DNA of 64,000 bases, from positions 5,509 through 69,508 of the forward strand of contig NZ_FNYV01000005.1 in assembly GCF_900109115.1 (NCBI RefSeq). The letters are read 5' to 3'. The notes beneath the pieces are model-generated. The model searched no databases. It worked only from the letters and a program-made list of their open reading frames with translations, and was not told where the DNA came from. The position numbers and the translations under genes are program-made. Within the stretch, counting starts at the first letter, position 1. Each line of letters opens with the position of its first letter. The DNA comes from Micromonospora phaseoli (GTDB lineage Bacteria; Actinomycetota; Actinomycetes; Mycobacteriales; Micromonosporaceae). Positions 9,211-18,335 of the stretch are shown piece after piece.

Positions 9211-9588
9211 GTGATTCTGAAAGCACGTATAACTGATGCAGGCCATGTTTCCTTTCTGGTCAAGCACTCCGATGGCGGAGAAGCTGAACTCGTTGCAGCC
9301 ATGATCCCGCCCTCGGAGGTTCAGCGGTCGACCGGCACCTTCCGGAATCCAGATCTGCTGGTCCATTTGCCACCGAAGTTGGTGTCCGCGCTGTTGGGTC
9401 CATCGGAGCCTAAGGGGGATGGCATGGTGATAGCGCTAATCGTAAATGCGGAAAGTCGGCGTGGGGCTGCGGTTGGGGCATTTGCGGACACGGCAGTGGC
9501 TAAGGCCTGGTGGCAGCAGCCGTATAACAGGTTGGCGCGGGACCCAGACGTGCTGTTCCTGACGGTGCCAGTGGAGGCCGACGTTTAG
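9211..9588 (+). CDS. Hypothetical protein (125 aa) within the ssp locus
   Basis: Starts at GTG 9211 with GGAG about 8 bp upstream; 125 residues beginning MILKARITDAGHVSF. It looks like a single mixed alpha/beta domain with no motif I recognise. It is inserted between the methyltransferase-like gene and sspD on the opposite strand, and its stop overlaps that of sspD tail to tail (9585-9588). Divergent from the methyltransferase-like gene, with 214 bp between the starts. Function unknown. Confidence 0.6.
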   Translation: MILKARITDAGHVSFLVKHSDGGEAELVAAMIPPSEVQRSTGTFRNPDLLVHLPPKLVSALLGPSEPKGDGMVIALIVNAESRRGAAVGAFADTAVAKAWWQQPYNRLARDPDVLFLTVPVEADV

Positions 9589-10424
9589 AGGTGGCAGACG
9601 GCGCAGCCCGCCTCGTCGTTGTCCTCGTCGAGGGCGTCGGTGAGCACCTCGATGAGGGGCAGATTGGGGCGGGGCTTGGCTGCCGCGCGAGCAAGAGCGG
9701 CGGCATGTCGCTCTTCGATCACATCGCGCCGTTCGAGAAGGTCGCGCAGCGACTCACCCTGTGACCACGTGTACTGACGGCCGCGCATCGCCGTGGCTTG
9801 GTAGTTGACCTTGTCCTCGTATTCAACGGCGCGTTCGAACAGCTCCGGGTGTCGGTCGGCGAGGCCAACCCATTCGTGTTTGCGCTGGAAGAAGCAGAAG
9901 TAGCAGCCGGAACGGGTGCGCCACTCGTAGTAGGCCGGCAGGCCGATTCCGGACTCCTCCAAGATTCGGTTGACTCCGTCACGGTCGATGCCGTCTTCCC
10001 GGAACGGGAATACAGCCTTGATGTTGGGCTTGGTGCTGACGTAGCCGAGACGGTTCTCGTCGGCGCGGATGGCGACGTACGAGATGGCGGGGCTGTCGCC
10101 TAGCCATTCCTCAAGCGGTTTGATCTTGAGGTTCTTGGTGCACCACCGCATGGACGCGCTTGGAAGGGTGCCTTGGTAGACCTGCAGCCAGTGGTCGAAG
10201 TCGCGGGTGGCGTTCAGTCGGACGATCTGCTTACCGAGGGCCGCTTCGAGCTGGTTGAGGTAGTCGTACGTCTCGGGGAGCTCGGCACCGGTGTCGCAGA
10301 AGAAGTACTCCATCTGCGGCACCTTCGTGCGCATGTAGATCGCGAGGGCGGAGGAGTCTTTACCTCCCGAGATGCCGAGGACGTGGCGGGTGTCGCCGGG
10401 CGTACGTTGCCGGGGTGCAGTCAT
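9585..10424 (-). CDS. sspD: SspD/DndC-like PAPS-reductase-family sulfurtransferase
   Basis: A 279-residue protein with the PP-loop SGGKDSSALAIYMR near residues 19-32, MRWCTKNLK, and cysteine pairs SGCYFCFFQRK and CAVC near the end. The fold is that of PAPS reductase/DndC enzymes. In SspABCD, SspD is the ATP pyrophosphatase that activates DNA for sulfur insertion, with sulfur delivered by SspA. Its start overlaps the sspC stop by ATGA (10421-10424), so the genes are translationally coupled. Confidence is high because all four partners are present in order. Confidence 0.9.
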   Translation of the reverse strand: MTAPRQRTPGDTRHVLGISGGKDSSALAIYMRTKVPQMEYFFCDTGAELPETYDYLNQLEAALGKQIVRLNATRDFDHWLQVYQGTLPSASMRWCTKNLKIKPLEEWLGDSPAISYVAIRADENRLGYVSTKPNIKAVFPFREDGIDRDGVNRILEESGIGLPAYYEWRTRSGCYFCFFQRKHEWVGLADRHPELFERAVEYEDKVNYQATAMRGRQYTWSQGESLRDLLERRDVIEERHAAALARAAAKPRPNLPLIEVLTDALDEDNDEAGCAVCHL

Positions 10425-13400
10425 CGGGTCGACTTCCTTCGCGTGGATGGTGCGTCGTCGCTGCCAGCGTCCCTCTCGACTATGACACTTTCGGCCAGCA
10501 GGGCGAGCAGTGCCCGCTCGCCGTTCTCGCTGATCTTCCTGCGAGCTAGGGCGATCACCTCCGGCAGCAGGGCCTGCGCGCTGGCACGTTCGTCGTTGGA
10601 GAGGTGGACGACGGTGTGGAGCTCGTGTCCGTCGGCCTGGGTAACGGTGATCGCCTGGGAGACAAAAGTAGCGTCGGTCGGTTCGGCCGTCGTGGGCTGG
10701 TGCAGGTTAGCCAGCCGCTCGATAGCGCGAGCGGCCGCCCGGACCTCGTTGGTGAAGGTGCTGATGTCACCATCACGCCAGTCGGAGAGCCCGCGGCCAA
10801 CGATCCGGACGACGAACGGGTCGAGCCATTCCTCATCGCTGAGCGTGGTCTCTTGAGCGAGAGTGATGACACCACGGAGTTTTGCCTCGACCAGGTTCAC
10901 ATCGGCGAGGTGTCGGGTGTAGACCGCAAGGCGCTGACGTAGCTTGCCGAGATTCGTGGGCATGTGGAACGCCTCGGCGATGGCCTTGACAACTTGTGTG
11001 CGGAGACGTTCGTCCGCCCGGCCGAGTTCGGTAAGCGCCTTGCTCAGCGACTCGGCGTAGCGGCGCGCGACTTGCTCGTCGATTTCACCGTTCGCTGGGA
11101 TCGGCTCGAGGTCGAGGGCGGACGGCAGGTCGGTGAACAGGAGCGTGTCGGGTTCGCGAGCGGTCTTGAGCGCTTGACGTACGGCCCGTGCCTGCTTGGG
11201 GAGTTGTTGGGTGTGATCGGCGTACGCGGACAGGCTCCGGGCGCGGTCGAGCAACTCACGCGTGAGCGTCAGAGGCGCGACGTTGCGGACGTTGATCGGT
11301 GGTGCTGCCGGCATCCGCGCACCGATCACCTGGGCGATCTCGGTTACTGCGGTCTTGCGCGGACCTGCTTGAACGCCCATGGCTTTGACCGCGAACCGCT
11401 CCGGGCTCTTGATCATGCGCTCAGCGAGGGCAGCGGTTAGTCGTGTCTGGTAGGTGCCCTCCTCGAAGAGGGCGAGTTCTTGGCTCCCGATGATGAGCGC
11501 GGTCAGCACGATGACCGGGATGACGCCTGGCCGTATCCCGAAAGGAGGCGCTTCGAGCAGTTCGTAGACGGCGTCGAGCCTCAGCGGCTGTGCGGTGGCT
11601 GCCCGCATCTGCTGCTGCATGGCGGTCCAGGCCGGGTATAGCGAGTTGCCGGGCTCCGGTTCGCAGAAGCCGAATGGAAGCAGCTCGGTGTCGTCGTCGG
11701 TGCGCTGATCGGTGGGGCGGTGCAGCTGGAGGTATTCCAGGACTCCGCTGTACATCGCGCGTTCCGGCCCGTAGCCCTCGATGCCGAGGTACTGATGGGT
11801 GGGTGCCGTGATCATGGCGATGATCAGCTCACGGCGTGCCTTGGCTGCTTGGCTGGTCAGCTTATGCCGGCCCAGCATCTCGTTACGGATGTGTGGAGCG
11901 TGGGGGAACACGCTCTCGCACGCCTTGGAGACGAGCTCTGCGAGGCTTCGGCCCTTGATGGTCTCGGCATCAGCTGTGAAGACGGCGGCCCCGGCCCTAG
12001 CCGGCAGCAGGTACCAGGTGGGGGCTAGCTGGCTTGGCAAGAAGGCTTCTGCGACCCGGGTGGCCAGTTCGGCGCTGGCCTGCGCGATACGTTCGCTGAC
12101 CTCGGTACTGGCCACGGCGTCGAGCTCGATGTTGGCCGGTAGCTCGTGGAGAGCGTGCAGGTAGCGGGCGGTACTGAGTACTTTCTCGGCGTGGGCGGTC
12201 ACGCCGGCGATGACAGGGCGGTCGGTTCGAACCGTGGGGATGGTGTATTCGTCCCCGAAGTGGAACAGCAGGAGTCCGTCTTCGGCGTCAGTGGCGGACG
12301 GCCCGATGAGCTCGGGCGAGCCTGCGTCGGTGGCCTTGGTGACGAAGTGGCGCAGCATACCGGTGCGTTGGCTGTGCTTGCCCGCCACAACGGCCGTCGG
12401 CAGGTAGGTCGAGATCGCCTTGACCGCGGCGTGGTCGTCGCAGGCGTTGATCAGCTGCTCGATGTGGCTAGTGAGATCGACGTCGCTGCCCCGCCATACC
12501 CGGTACTCGTCGCTGAACTGTCGGTACACGAGGAAGCCGCGGTCGACGAGGTTCGTGACTTGGTCGGCGAGTAGTTGTCGGGCCGTGGCGTCGTTGAGCG
12601 TGATGGGGTCGCTCAAGGCGAACAAGATGGTGTCCATGCTGGCGCGCAGGGCGCCAGAGGCGTCGACGAGGTTGAGCATGCCAATGGTCTTGAGGATGAC
12701 CTGGTCTTGCTCAGGGAGCCCGTTGGCCTCGGCGATGCGGTTGTCGATCTCCATCCACCGGCTCGCATTGGCCGAGGCCAGGATGGTGGTGCGGCCAGCG
12801 GTGAAGAAGTAGTCGAAGGCGTCGGCGATGCGGACGGTGGATGCCGAGGAGGGGCGATTCGATGCGTAGCTCTGCAGGAAGCGTCGCACCGTGTGGGGTT
12901 CGTCGTTCGCGATGAACCCGGTCATGCTGCGATCGTGCTGCCCGATCTGCGCGGCGAGCAGCGGCGCGACCACCGTTGTCAACGGGTGCAGGGGGTACAC
13001 GTGGGTGAACGTGTCGTGGCCTGCGGCGAGGATGCCTTGGAGACCGCGTTCGGTCCAGGCCCGAGCAGACGCGGCGGCATGCTGGGCTATGAGCTTGCGT
13101 CCCTTGGGCGACACGCCGTCGTGGTCGAGGGTTCGGCGGATCAGCTCGACGGTGTCGCCGAGGTGGATCGTCATGAGGATGTCCTCGAACCGGCCCTGAA
13201 CCTTCGCCCACTCCCGGCTCTGCAGCGTGCTCGCGCGGGAGGCGTAGTCGGCGAAAGACAGGTGCTGCAGCGTAAGGAGGTAGAGCGGCACGCCGCGGGA
13301 GCCTGCACCGAGCTCAGCGAGTTCCTGCAACAGGAACACGTCGCTACCGGCATCGCTGAATTCACCACGGGAGGCGAGATGCTCTAGCGACTTGCCGAAC

Positions 13401-13996
13401 TCGTCAATGACCAACATGACCGGTGCCTGCTCGCAGAGAACCTTTACGGCGGACACGAGCTCCTGATTGCTGAAACCCGGAGCCTTGAGGGGCGCGAGCG
13501 CTTCCTGCACGGGTGTGGGCATGTCGTTGTCAGGCCAGGCGCGGGCGGCACCATCGAGCAGCGCTCGCGTGATGCTGTCGAGCAGAGGTTCTCGCCGTGC
13601 CGTGGCGACGCAGGTGATGAATCCGTTGGGTGCGGTGCGGTCACGAGCTGTTGCCAACCGGCGAGCCAGGATCGGACTCGTCTCGGCGAGTACCTCTTCG
13701 GCCTCCGTCCGGCGGTTCCCCGCACGGCCGAGCAGCGACACGACGACCAGAGCCAGTGTCGACTTGCCTGAGCCGTAGGGCCCCGTCAGGGACCAGGCGC
13801 GGGTGGTTGCTTGGTCCTCCAGGGCGGCGGTGACCCGTTCCAGCATGTCCTGTGCCCGGATGCCGATATGCACCGGGCCGAGATGCTCGTCGCGGACGTC
13901 GCGTTCGATGTTCGTCGACCGCAGTCGGCTGCTGACGATGTTGATCCCGGCCGGCGTCTGCGGACTGATGCCCGACGGTGCACCATTGGCGGTCAT
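10421..13996 (-). CDS. sspC: SspC-like large P-loop ATPase of the phosphorothioation complex
   Basis: Start chosen at ATG 13996 because it overlaps the sspB stop (ATGA); an upstream in-frame start at 14101 would run deep into sspB. The protein has 1191 residues. Walker A is GPYGSGKST (about residue 76) and Walker B is MLVIDEFGKS. A long helical C-terminal region follows. In SspABCD the SspC subunit supplies ATPase activity to the SspB-SspD modification complex. Similar large P-loop proteins occur in BREX loci (BrxC/PglY), the main alternative, but the DUF4007, PAPS-reductase and desulfurase neighbours decide for SspC. Confidence 0.85.
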   Translation of the reverse strand: MTANGAPSGISPQTPAGINIVSSRLRSTNIERDVRDEHLGPVHIGIRAQDMLERVTAALEDQATTRAWSLTGPYGSGKSTLALVVVSLLGRAGNRRTEAEEVLAETSPILARRLATARDRTAPNGFITCVATARREPLLDSITRALLDGAARAWPDNDMPTPVQEALAPLKAPGFSNQELVSAVKVLCEQAPVMLVIDEFGKSLEHLASRGEFSDAGSDVFLLQELAELGAGSRGVPLYLLTLQHLSFADYASRASTLQSREWAKVQGRFEDILMTIHLGDTVELIRRTLDHDGVSPKGRKLIAQHAAASARAWTERGLQGILAAGHDTFTHVYPLHPLTTVVAPLLAAQIGQHDRSMTGFIANDEPHTVRRFLQSYASNRPSSASTVRIADAFDYFFTAGRTTILASANASRWMEIDNRIAEANGLPEQDQVILKTIGMLNLVDASGALRASMDTILFALSDPITLNDATARQLLADQVTNLVDRGFLVYRQFSDEYRVWRGSDVDLTSHIEQLINACDDHAAVKAISTYLPTAVVAGKHSQRTGMLRHFVTKATDAGSPELIGPSATDAEDGLLLFHFGDEYTIPTVRTDRPVIAGVTAHAEKVLSTARYLHALHELPANIELDAVASTEVSERIAQASAELATRVAEAFLPSQLAPTWYLLPARAGAAVFTADAETIKGRSLAELVSKACESVFPHAPHIRNEMLGRHKLTSQAAKARRELIIAMITAPTHQYLGIEGYGPERAMYSGVLEYLQLHRPTDQRTDDDTELLPFGFCEPEPGNSLYPAWTAMQQQMRAATAQPLRLDAVYELLEAPPFGIRPGVIPVIVLTALIIGSQELALFEEGTYQTRLTAALAERMIKSPERFAVKAMGVQAGPRKTAVTEIAQVIGARMPAAPPINVRNVAPLTLTRELLDRARSLSAYADHTQQLPKQARAVRQALKTAREPDTLLFTDLPSALDLEPIPANGEIDEQVARRYAESLSKALTELGRADERLRTQVVKAIAEAFHMPTNLGKLRQRLAVYTRHLADVNLVEAKLRGVITLAQETTLSDEEWLDPFVVRIVGRGLSDWRDGDISTFTNEVRAAARAIERLANLHQPTTAEPTDATFVSQAITVTQADGHELHTVVHLSNDERASAQALLPEVIALARRKISENGERALLALLAESVIVERDAGSDDAPSTRRKSTR

Positions 13997-15102
13997 ACCA
14001 GGGCTCCTGCGAGTCGATCGAGAGTCGGCTGGTCGAGCAGGTCGGTGCGGCCACGTCGCCGCATCTCTCGCAGCATCCCGGGTGGTTGCGTGGCATACCA
14101 AGCTTCCCGATCTGGGAAGCTTGCGCGGGCGCGAACGTTGCCGTAGTAGCCGTCCAGCACGTCCCAGGCCAGGTCCTTAGGATTGACCTCGAACCGCAGG
14201 CTGCGTTGCCCGATGCCCTCCACCAGGGCCATCTGCGGGTACTCGCCGGCGACCTCCTCGAGTGCATGCGCGATCTCCGGCTCCCGAAGCCGGAAGGCCC
14301 GCCCTGGGCCACCCGGCTCATTGGTGAGACGGGCCAGAGCGATGGAACCACTCTGCAGAGGCTCGCTGCGCGCCGCGTAGTCCAGACATGCGTAGGCGAC
14401 CAAGGCTGGCGGCAGAGAGGTGCGAGCGTTGCTGGTGAAATGCCAGCGGCTCGCTGCGTTGTTGCGTCCGAACCCGGTGGGCTCCAGTAGCCCGAGTTCC
14501 CGGAAGGGGGAATCGAGCAGGTCCTCGAAACTTCCGCCAGAACCCGCGGTGGGTTCACGCCGGCGCGCGTACATCTTGGTGAGGCAATCCGCGTCCTTGG
14601 CTACCGATGCCTCTACCGGGGGCTCCCAGCCAGCCAACCGTACGTGTCGCAGGGTGGTCTCGGTGAGCTCGCTTGTGGTGAATCGGGACGTCGACTGGGC
14701 GTGGAAGGCCACCCACCAGGTGGGAGTGTGGCAGGGTTTTGCCAGGAGCCACCAGTGCAGCAGCCACAGACTCGCAGTGTCCTCAAGGTAGGGGTCGGCA
14801 CCGTTCTCGTCGAGCAGCCATCGTGCCTCCCAGGTCGGTGAGGCGACGTTCGCCCGGGACGTGGGGTCCTTCGGGTACTCGACGGTGAGCTTGAAGGCGT
14901 ATGACCAGAACCGGATTGCGTTGACCATGTTCTTACCCACGCCGAGCGTCACCGTCGCGTTGTCGCGCAGAAACACGTCGCTGCCGATGTTGGCGTCGGT
15001 CAGGGCGCTGTACGCCTTGTGTAACCAGCCGAACCGAGGGTGAAAGGTCTCATGGCGGGAGAACGACGGCTCGGCGACGTCCTTGAGCTTGGTTTCAAGC
15101 AT
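13993..15102 (-). CDS. sspB: SspB-like DUF4007 DNA nickase
   Basis: A 369-residue protein beginning MLETKLKDVAEPSFSRHETF. It contains the DUF4007 hallmarks: SFSRHETFHPRFGWL near the N-terminus, LGVGKNMVNAIRFW (about residues 52-65) and a Trp-rich segment SLWLLHWWLL. In characterised SspABCD systems SspB is a DUF4007 nickase that nicks one strand at the modification site before sulfur insertion. Its start overlaps the end of sspA by 8 bp and its stop overlaps the sspC start (ATGA). Length agrees with the family. Confidence 0.9.
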   Translation of the reverse strand: MLETKLKDVAEPSFSRHETFHPRFGWLHKAYSALTDANIGSDVFLRDNATVTLGVGKNMVNAIRFWSYAFKLTVEYPKDPTSRANVASPTWEARWLLDENGADPYLEDTASLWLLHWWLLAKPCHTPTWWVAFHAQSTSRFTTSELTETTLRHVRLAGWEPPVEASVAKDADCLTKMYARRREPTAGSGGSFEDLLDSPFRELGLLEPTGFGRNNAASRWHFTSNARTSLPPALVAYACLDYAARSEPLQSGSIALARLTNEPGGPGRAFRLREPEIAHALEEVAGEYPQMALVEGIGQRSLRFEVNPKDLAWDVLDGYYGNVRARASFPDREAWYATQPPGMLREMRRRGRTDLLDQPTLDRLAGALV

Positions 15103-16315
15103 CGTGTCTCCGCGGTCCTTCCTGCCCCCGGGCGGTTCCAGAGGCAGTCGTGGTGGTGTTTGGGTACAGAGCAGCGTGAACCCGGCGCGCAGCGTCGATC
15201 ACGTGGCGAATGGCGCTATCGATGTCATCGGCGGTAGTGGCGTAGCCGAGAGAGAAACGGATGGTGCATTCGGCTTCATCACGGCTCAGGCCCATGGCGA
15301 GCAGGACTCGGCTCGGCTCCATGGCACCCGCCGCGCAGGCACTGCCCTCGGACGCCGCGATGGCGGGCATGGCGGCGAGCATCGCGTCGGCTGGCAGGCC
15401 GTCGAAGGTCAGACTCGCTACGCCGGGTAGCCGCAGGTCAGGATGGCCGTTGCGACGGGTGCCGGGTAGGGCTGTCATGACAGCAGTCTCGAAGCGGTCA
15501 CGCAGCGATCGGATACGTGCCGCTTCTTGATCGAGGCACCGGGCGGCAGCCTCCGCAGCGGCCCCCAGGCCGACGATGCCGGGCACATTCAGGGTTCCCG
15601 GCCGCCGTCCGCGCTCATGACCGCCGCCGTGCACCAGCGGCCGGATCGCCGGCATTGTGCCGCGCCGCACGTACAGTATTCCTACCCCTTGCGGGGCCCC
15701 AAATTTGTGCCCTGACAGGGACAGCAGGTCAAGCTGCAGCCTACGGAGATCGATCGGTAGCCGACCAACGAGTTGCGTCGCGTCCGAGTGCACTAGCGCA
15801 CCGGCTTCGTGCGCGATTTTCACCACTAGGTCGAGATCACTCAGGACGCCGGTCTCGTTGTTGGCAGCCATGATCGAAACTAGGGCAGGTGAAGTTGCGA
15901 GTGCTTCTTCCAGCTCTTCGAGACGTAGTGTGCCGTCCCGGTGGACCCCGACCGTGTGAACCTTGCTCCCCGCAGCGTCGGCGACCGCAACTGCCGCTTC
16001 GGTCACCGCCGGGTGCTCCACCGCGCTGATCACTAGGCTCTGGCCAGGCCTTGCGGCCGAGCGGAGAGCCAAATTGTTGGCCTCGGTCGCACCCGAGGTA
16101 AAGATCAACTCATTCGGTGAGCATGCCAACAGGGCCGCAACCCGCTCGCGTGCCTGATTCACCGCGAGGGCCGCGTCCCGGCCTGCCGCGTGCACGCTCG
16201 AGGCGTTACCGACTGCCGTCAGCGCCTTGGTGGTTGCGGCCAACGCTTCGGGGCGAACGGGCGCAGTGGCGTTGTAGTCGAGGTAGATGAGGGGATCAAC
16301 ACCGGTACGACCCAT
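15095..16315 (-). CDS. sspA: Cysteine desulfurase SspA/IscS-like
   Basis: Start at ATG 16315 (MGRTGVDPLIYLDYNATAPV), preceded by a GGGGAGAAGG ribosome-binding site; the frame is open another 57 codons upstream but that extension lacks family similarity. The 406-residue PLP enzyme has the Schiff-base Lys in SLSGHKFGAPQG and the persulfide Cys in ASEGSACAAG. It mobilises sulfur from L-cysteine for delivery to SspD. As first gene of sspABCD it overlaps sspB by 8 bp. An independent housekeeping desulfurase role is possible, but the operon structure argues for a dedicated enzyme. Confidence 0.9.
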   Translation of the reverse strand: MGRTGVDPLIYLDYNATAPVRPEALAATTKALTAVGNASSVHAAGRDAALAVNQARERVAALLACSPNELIFTSGATEANNLALRSAARPGQSLVISAVEHPAVTEAAVAVADAAGSKVHTVGVHRDGTLRLEELEEALATSPALVSIMAANNETGVLSDLDLVVKIAHEAGALVHSDATQLVGRLPIDLRRLQLDLLSLSGHKFGAPQGVGILYVRRGTMPAIRPLVHGGGHERGRRPGTLNVPGIVGLGAAAEAAARCLDQEAARIRSLRDRFETAVMTALPGTRRNGHPDLRLPGVASLTFDGLPADAMLAAMPAIAASEGSACAAGAMEPSRVLLAMGLSRDEAECTIRFSLGYATTADDIDSAIRHVIDAARRVHAALYPNTTTTASGTARGQEGPRRHDA

Positions 16316-16763
16316 CCTTCTCCCCCTCCGTCGCGGTACCCACCTTATGGGCTGGTGGGCTGCAGGGGAACCGCGACGCGTGCCACCAGCCGTGATCATG
16401 GGTGGCAAGATTACCGTACGCGTGTTCTGTTCCGTTGCCCCGTAGGCCGGCTCGCGACGGCTCGCCGCATCGAAGTTCAACGCCACTCCCGGACGCCCTC
16501 AGAGGAAGGCGCAGCTGCACGAGGACGCCCGTGAGCCGCGGTCCCCTTCGAGCGTGGTGGCGCGATAGAGTGAGCGCCTGAATCGATGTCGTAGGCATCT
16601 TGTTCAATAACCCACGTGACTAGCGACCCGAGGCGAGTCGCGCGGAGGATGCCGTCGAGATGATCCACACCGCTGTCATGATGGCAGGTGCCCGGCACTT
16701 CGCAGCCGGTCGCCGGGTGGGCGCCGCGCTCACCTTCCTTCTCCTAATCCCCGCTGCTCGAGC
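16316..16763. promoter_or_regulatory. Divergent intergenic region between sspA and the helicase trio
   Basis: About 450 bp that must hold promoters for the minus-strand sspABCD operon and the plus-strand helicase-GHKL-PLD operon. No gene is convincing here. I saw no clear operator repeats. The shared control region suggests both modules may be expressed together. Confidence 0.4.
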
Positions 16764-18335
16764 GTGCCGATGACATACACGATCTTTGACTTGTTGCGGA
16801 CGTCGGGCCGGACGTCGAGCTTCATAGACGAACGGGTCCTTCGAGCGATCGGGCGCCTCGTCGACGGCGGGCATGTTCGGCAGGCGCCCGGTGATGCTGT
16901 GATCGCGGCTGCGTGCCTCGGCGATCCGATCAGCGCGGTCCGTCGCCTCGCCGAGGCCGGTGTGCTGCCCGGTGAGCTCCCAGATGAACAACGACGCGAT
17001 CTGTCTGCCCGCCTGTCGCTCGGCCCGGATCAGCTCGACAGCAAGGCCGTTCTGGCGAACCCGAGCGCCGTGGCGGTATTTCTCGGTCTCCCCGAGGTGC
17101 GCAGCAGCACTGGGGCGCAGACACCGATTGACGCAACGCCGGCCTACGGGCTGTTTCCGCATCAACGCCGCGCCGTGGTCCGCGCCCGTAAACTTCTGCG
17201 GCTCGGCCGTACCCGGCTGTTGCTGCACATGCCCACCGGGTCCGGCAAGACCCGCACCACGATGAGCATGGTGGCCGACTACCTGCGCGAGAACGAAGGT
17301 CGCGTGGTCCTCTGGTTCGCATCCACGCGAGAGCTGCTGGACCAAGCGGCGCGCGAGTTCCACAAGGCGTGGTCTCTGCTGGGCGACCGGCCCGTCCCCA
17401 TCGTTTCGGCCTGGGGCGGTCAGGACGCCGACTTCACCGACCTTACCGATGGCCTCATCGTGGCCAGTCTGCAGACCGTCCATGCACGTCGCAGCGACCC
17501 CGGTTTCATTCCTGACCTCGGTCGCCGTGTTGGGCTCATCGTGTTCGACGAAGCGCATCAAGCGGTCGCCCGCACCTACCGGTACGTAGTCGAGCAACTC
17601 TCCGCCGCCGGCCAACCGGTCACTCCCATCATCGGGCTCAGTGCGACCCCGGGGCGGACCTTCCTCGGAGGACGATCGGATGAAGACCTCGCTGAGTTCT
17701 TCGAACACACGAAGGTGGAGCTGGATACCGCTGCTGAAGGGGCGGACAACCCGGTCGCTTACCTGATCCGTCAGGGTTATCTCGCTGAGCCCGAATTCCG
17801 GCTCCTTGGAGACCTCCCAGAGGACGATGAACCGGATAGCGGCGGTGATGACGAGCTGGATGACATCGGCCTCAATCAGGATGACTACATGCAGGAGGTT
17901 CTCGGCGCCACCTTGCAGCTAGTCAGTGAGTCACACCGCCGCATCATCGTGTTCGCCGCCTCGGTGGAACTGGCTCACTCGCTGGCAGCGTCGCTGCGAT
18001 CGGTCGGTGTCCTGGCGGATGCGGTGGACGGAACGACGGCACCCGAGCTCCGCGATACCGCAATCCGGATGTACAAGAGCCCGGCACCCATCCCTCGCGT
18101 CCTGGTCAACTACGGCGTGCTGACGACCGGATTCGACGCCCCGCAGACCAGCGCCGTCGTGATCGCACGCCCGACGCGTTCCCTCGTGCTGTACAGCCAG
18201 ATGGTCGGCCGGGGCATCCGGGGCCCGAAGGCCGGCGGCAACAGGAAGGCCGTCGTCGTCACCGTAGTCGACCCCGCAGTCCCCGCGTTCGGTTCCATCG
18301 CCGCCGCCTTCACCCACTGGGAGGACTTGTGGTAA
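16764..18335 (+). CDS. DEAD/DEAH superfamily 2 helicase (candidate SspF-type component)
   Basis: GTG at 16764 or ATG at 16770; 523 residues. A roughly 130-residue N-terminal helical region precedes helicase motif I PTGSGKTRTT, motif II VFDEAHQ, motif III GLSATPG, and the C-terminal motifs TGFDAP and QMVGRGIRG. It is a compact SF2 DNA/RNA translocase related to the helicase modules of type I and III restriction enzymes. Its stop overlaps the next gene's GTG start (18329-18335). With the GHKL ATPase and PLD protein it forms a three-gene operon divergent from sspA. The position suggests the SspFGH arm of a phosphorothioation system; the match of each subunit to F, G or H was not checked. Confidence 0.85.
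   Translation: MPMTYTIFDLLRTSGRTSSFIDERVLRAIGRLVDGGHVRQAPGDAVIAAACLGDPISAVRRLAEAGVLPGELPDEQRRDLSARLSLGPDQLDSKAVLANPSAVAVFLGLPEVRSSTGAQTPIDATPAYGLFPHQRRAVVRARKLLRLGRTRLLLHMPTGSGKTRTTMSMVADYLRENEGRVVLWFASTRELLDQAAREFHKAWSLLGDRPVPIVSAWGGQDADFTDLTDGLIVASLQTVHARRSDPGFIPDLGRRVGLIVFDEAHQAVARTYRYVVEQLSAAGQPVTPIIGLSATPGRTFLGGRSDEDLAEFFEHTKVELDTAAEGADNPVAYLIRQGYLAEPEFRLLGDLPEDDEPDSGGDDELDDIGLNQDDYMQEVLGATLQLVSESHRRIIVFAASVELAHSLAASLRSVGVLADAVDGTTAPELRDTAIRMYKSPAPIPRVLVNYGVLTTGFDAPQTSAVVIARPTRSLVLYSQMVGRGIRGPKAGGNRKAVVVTVVDPAVPAFGSIAAAFTHWEDLW

Noticed and set aside
12575..13387. Plus-strand open frame opposite sspC
   Set aside because: Antisense shadow of the P-loop ATPase gene.
13997..14101. 35-residue N-terminal extension of sspC
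   Set aside because: Would overlap sspB by more than 100 bp; the ATGA overlap at 13993-13996 is the better start.
16316..16486. 57-residue N-terminal extension of sspA
   Set aside because: No family similarity; a ribosome-binding site and family N-terminus point to the ATG at 16315.
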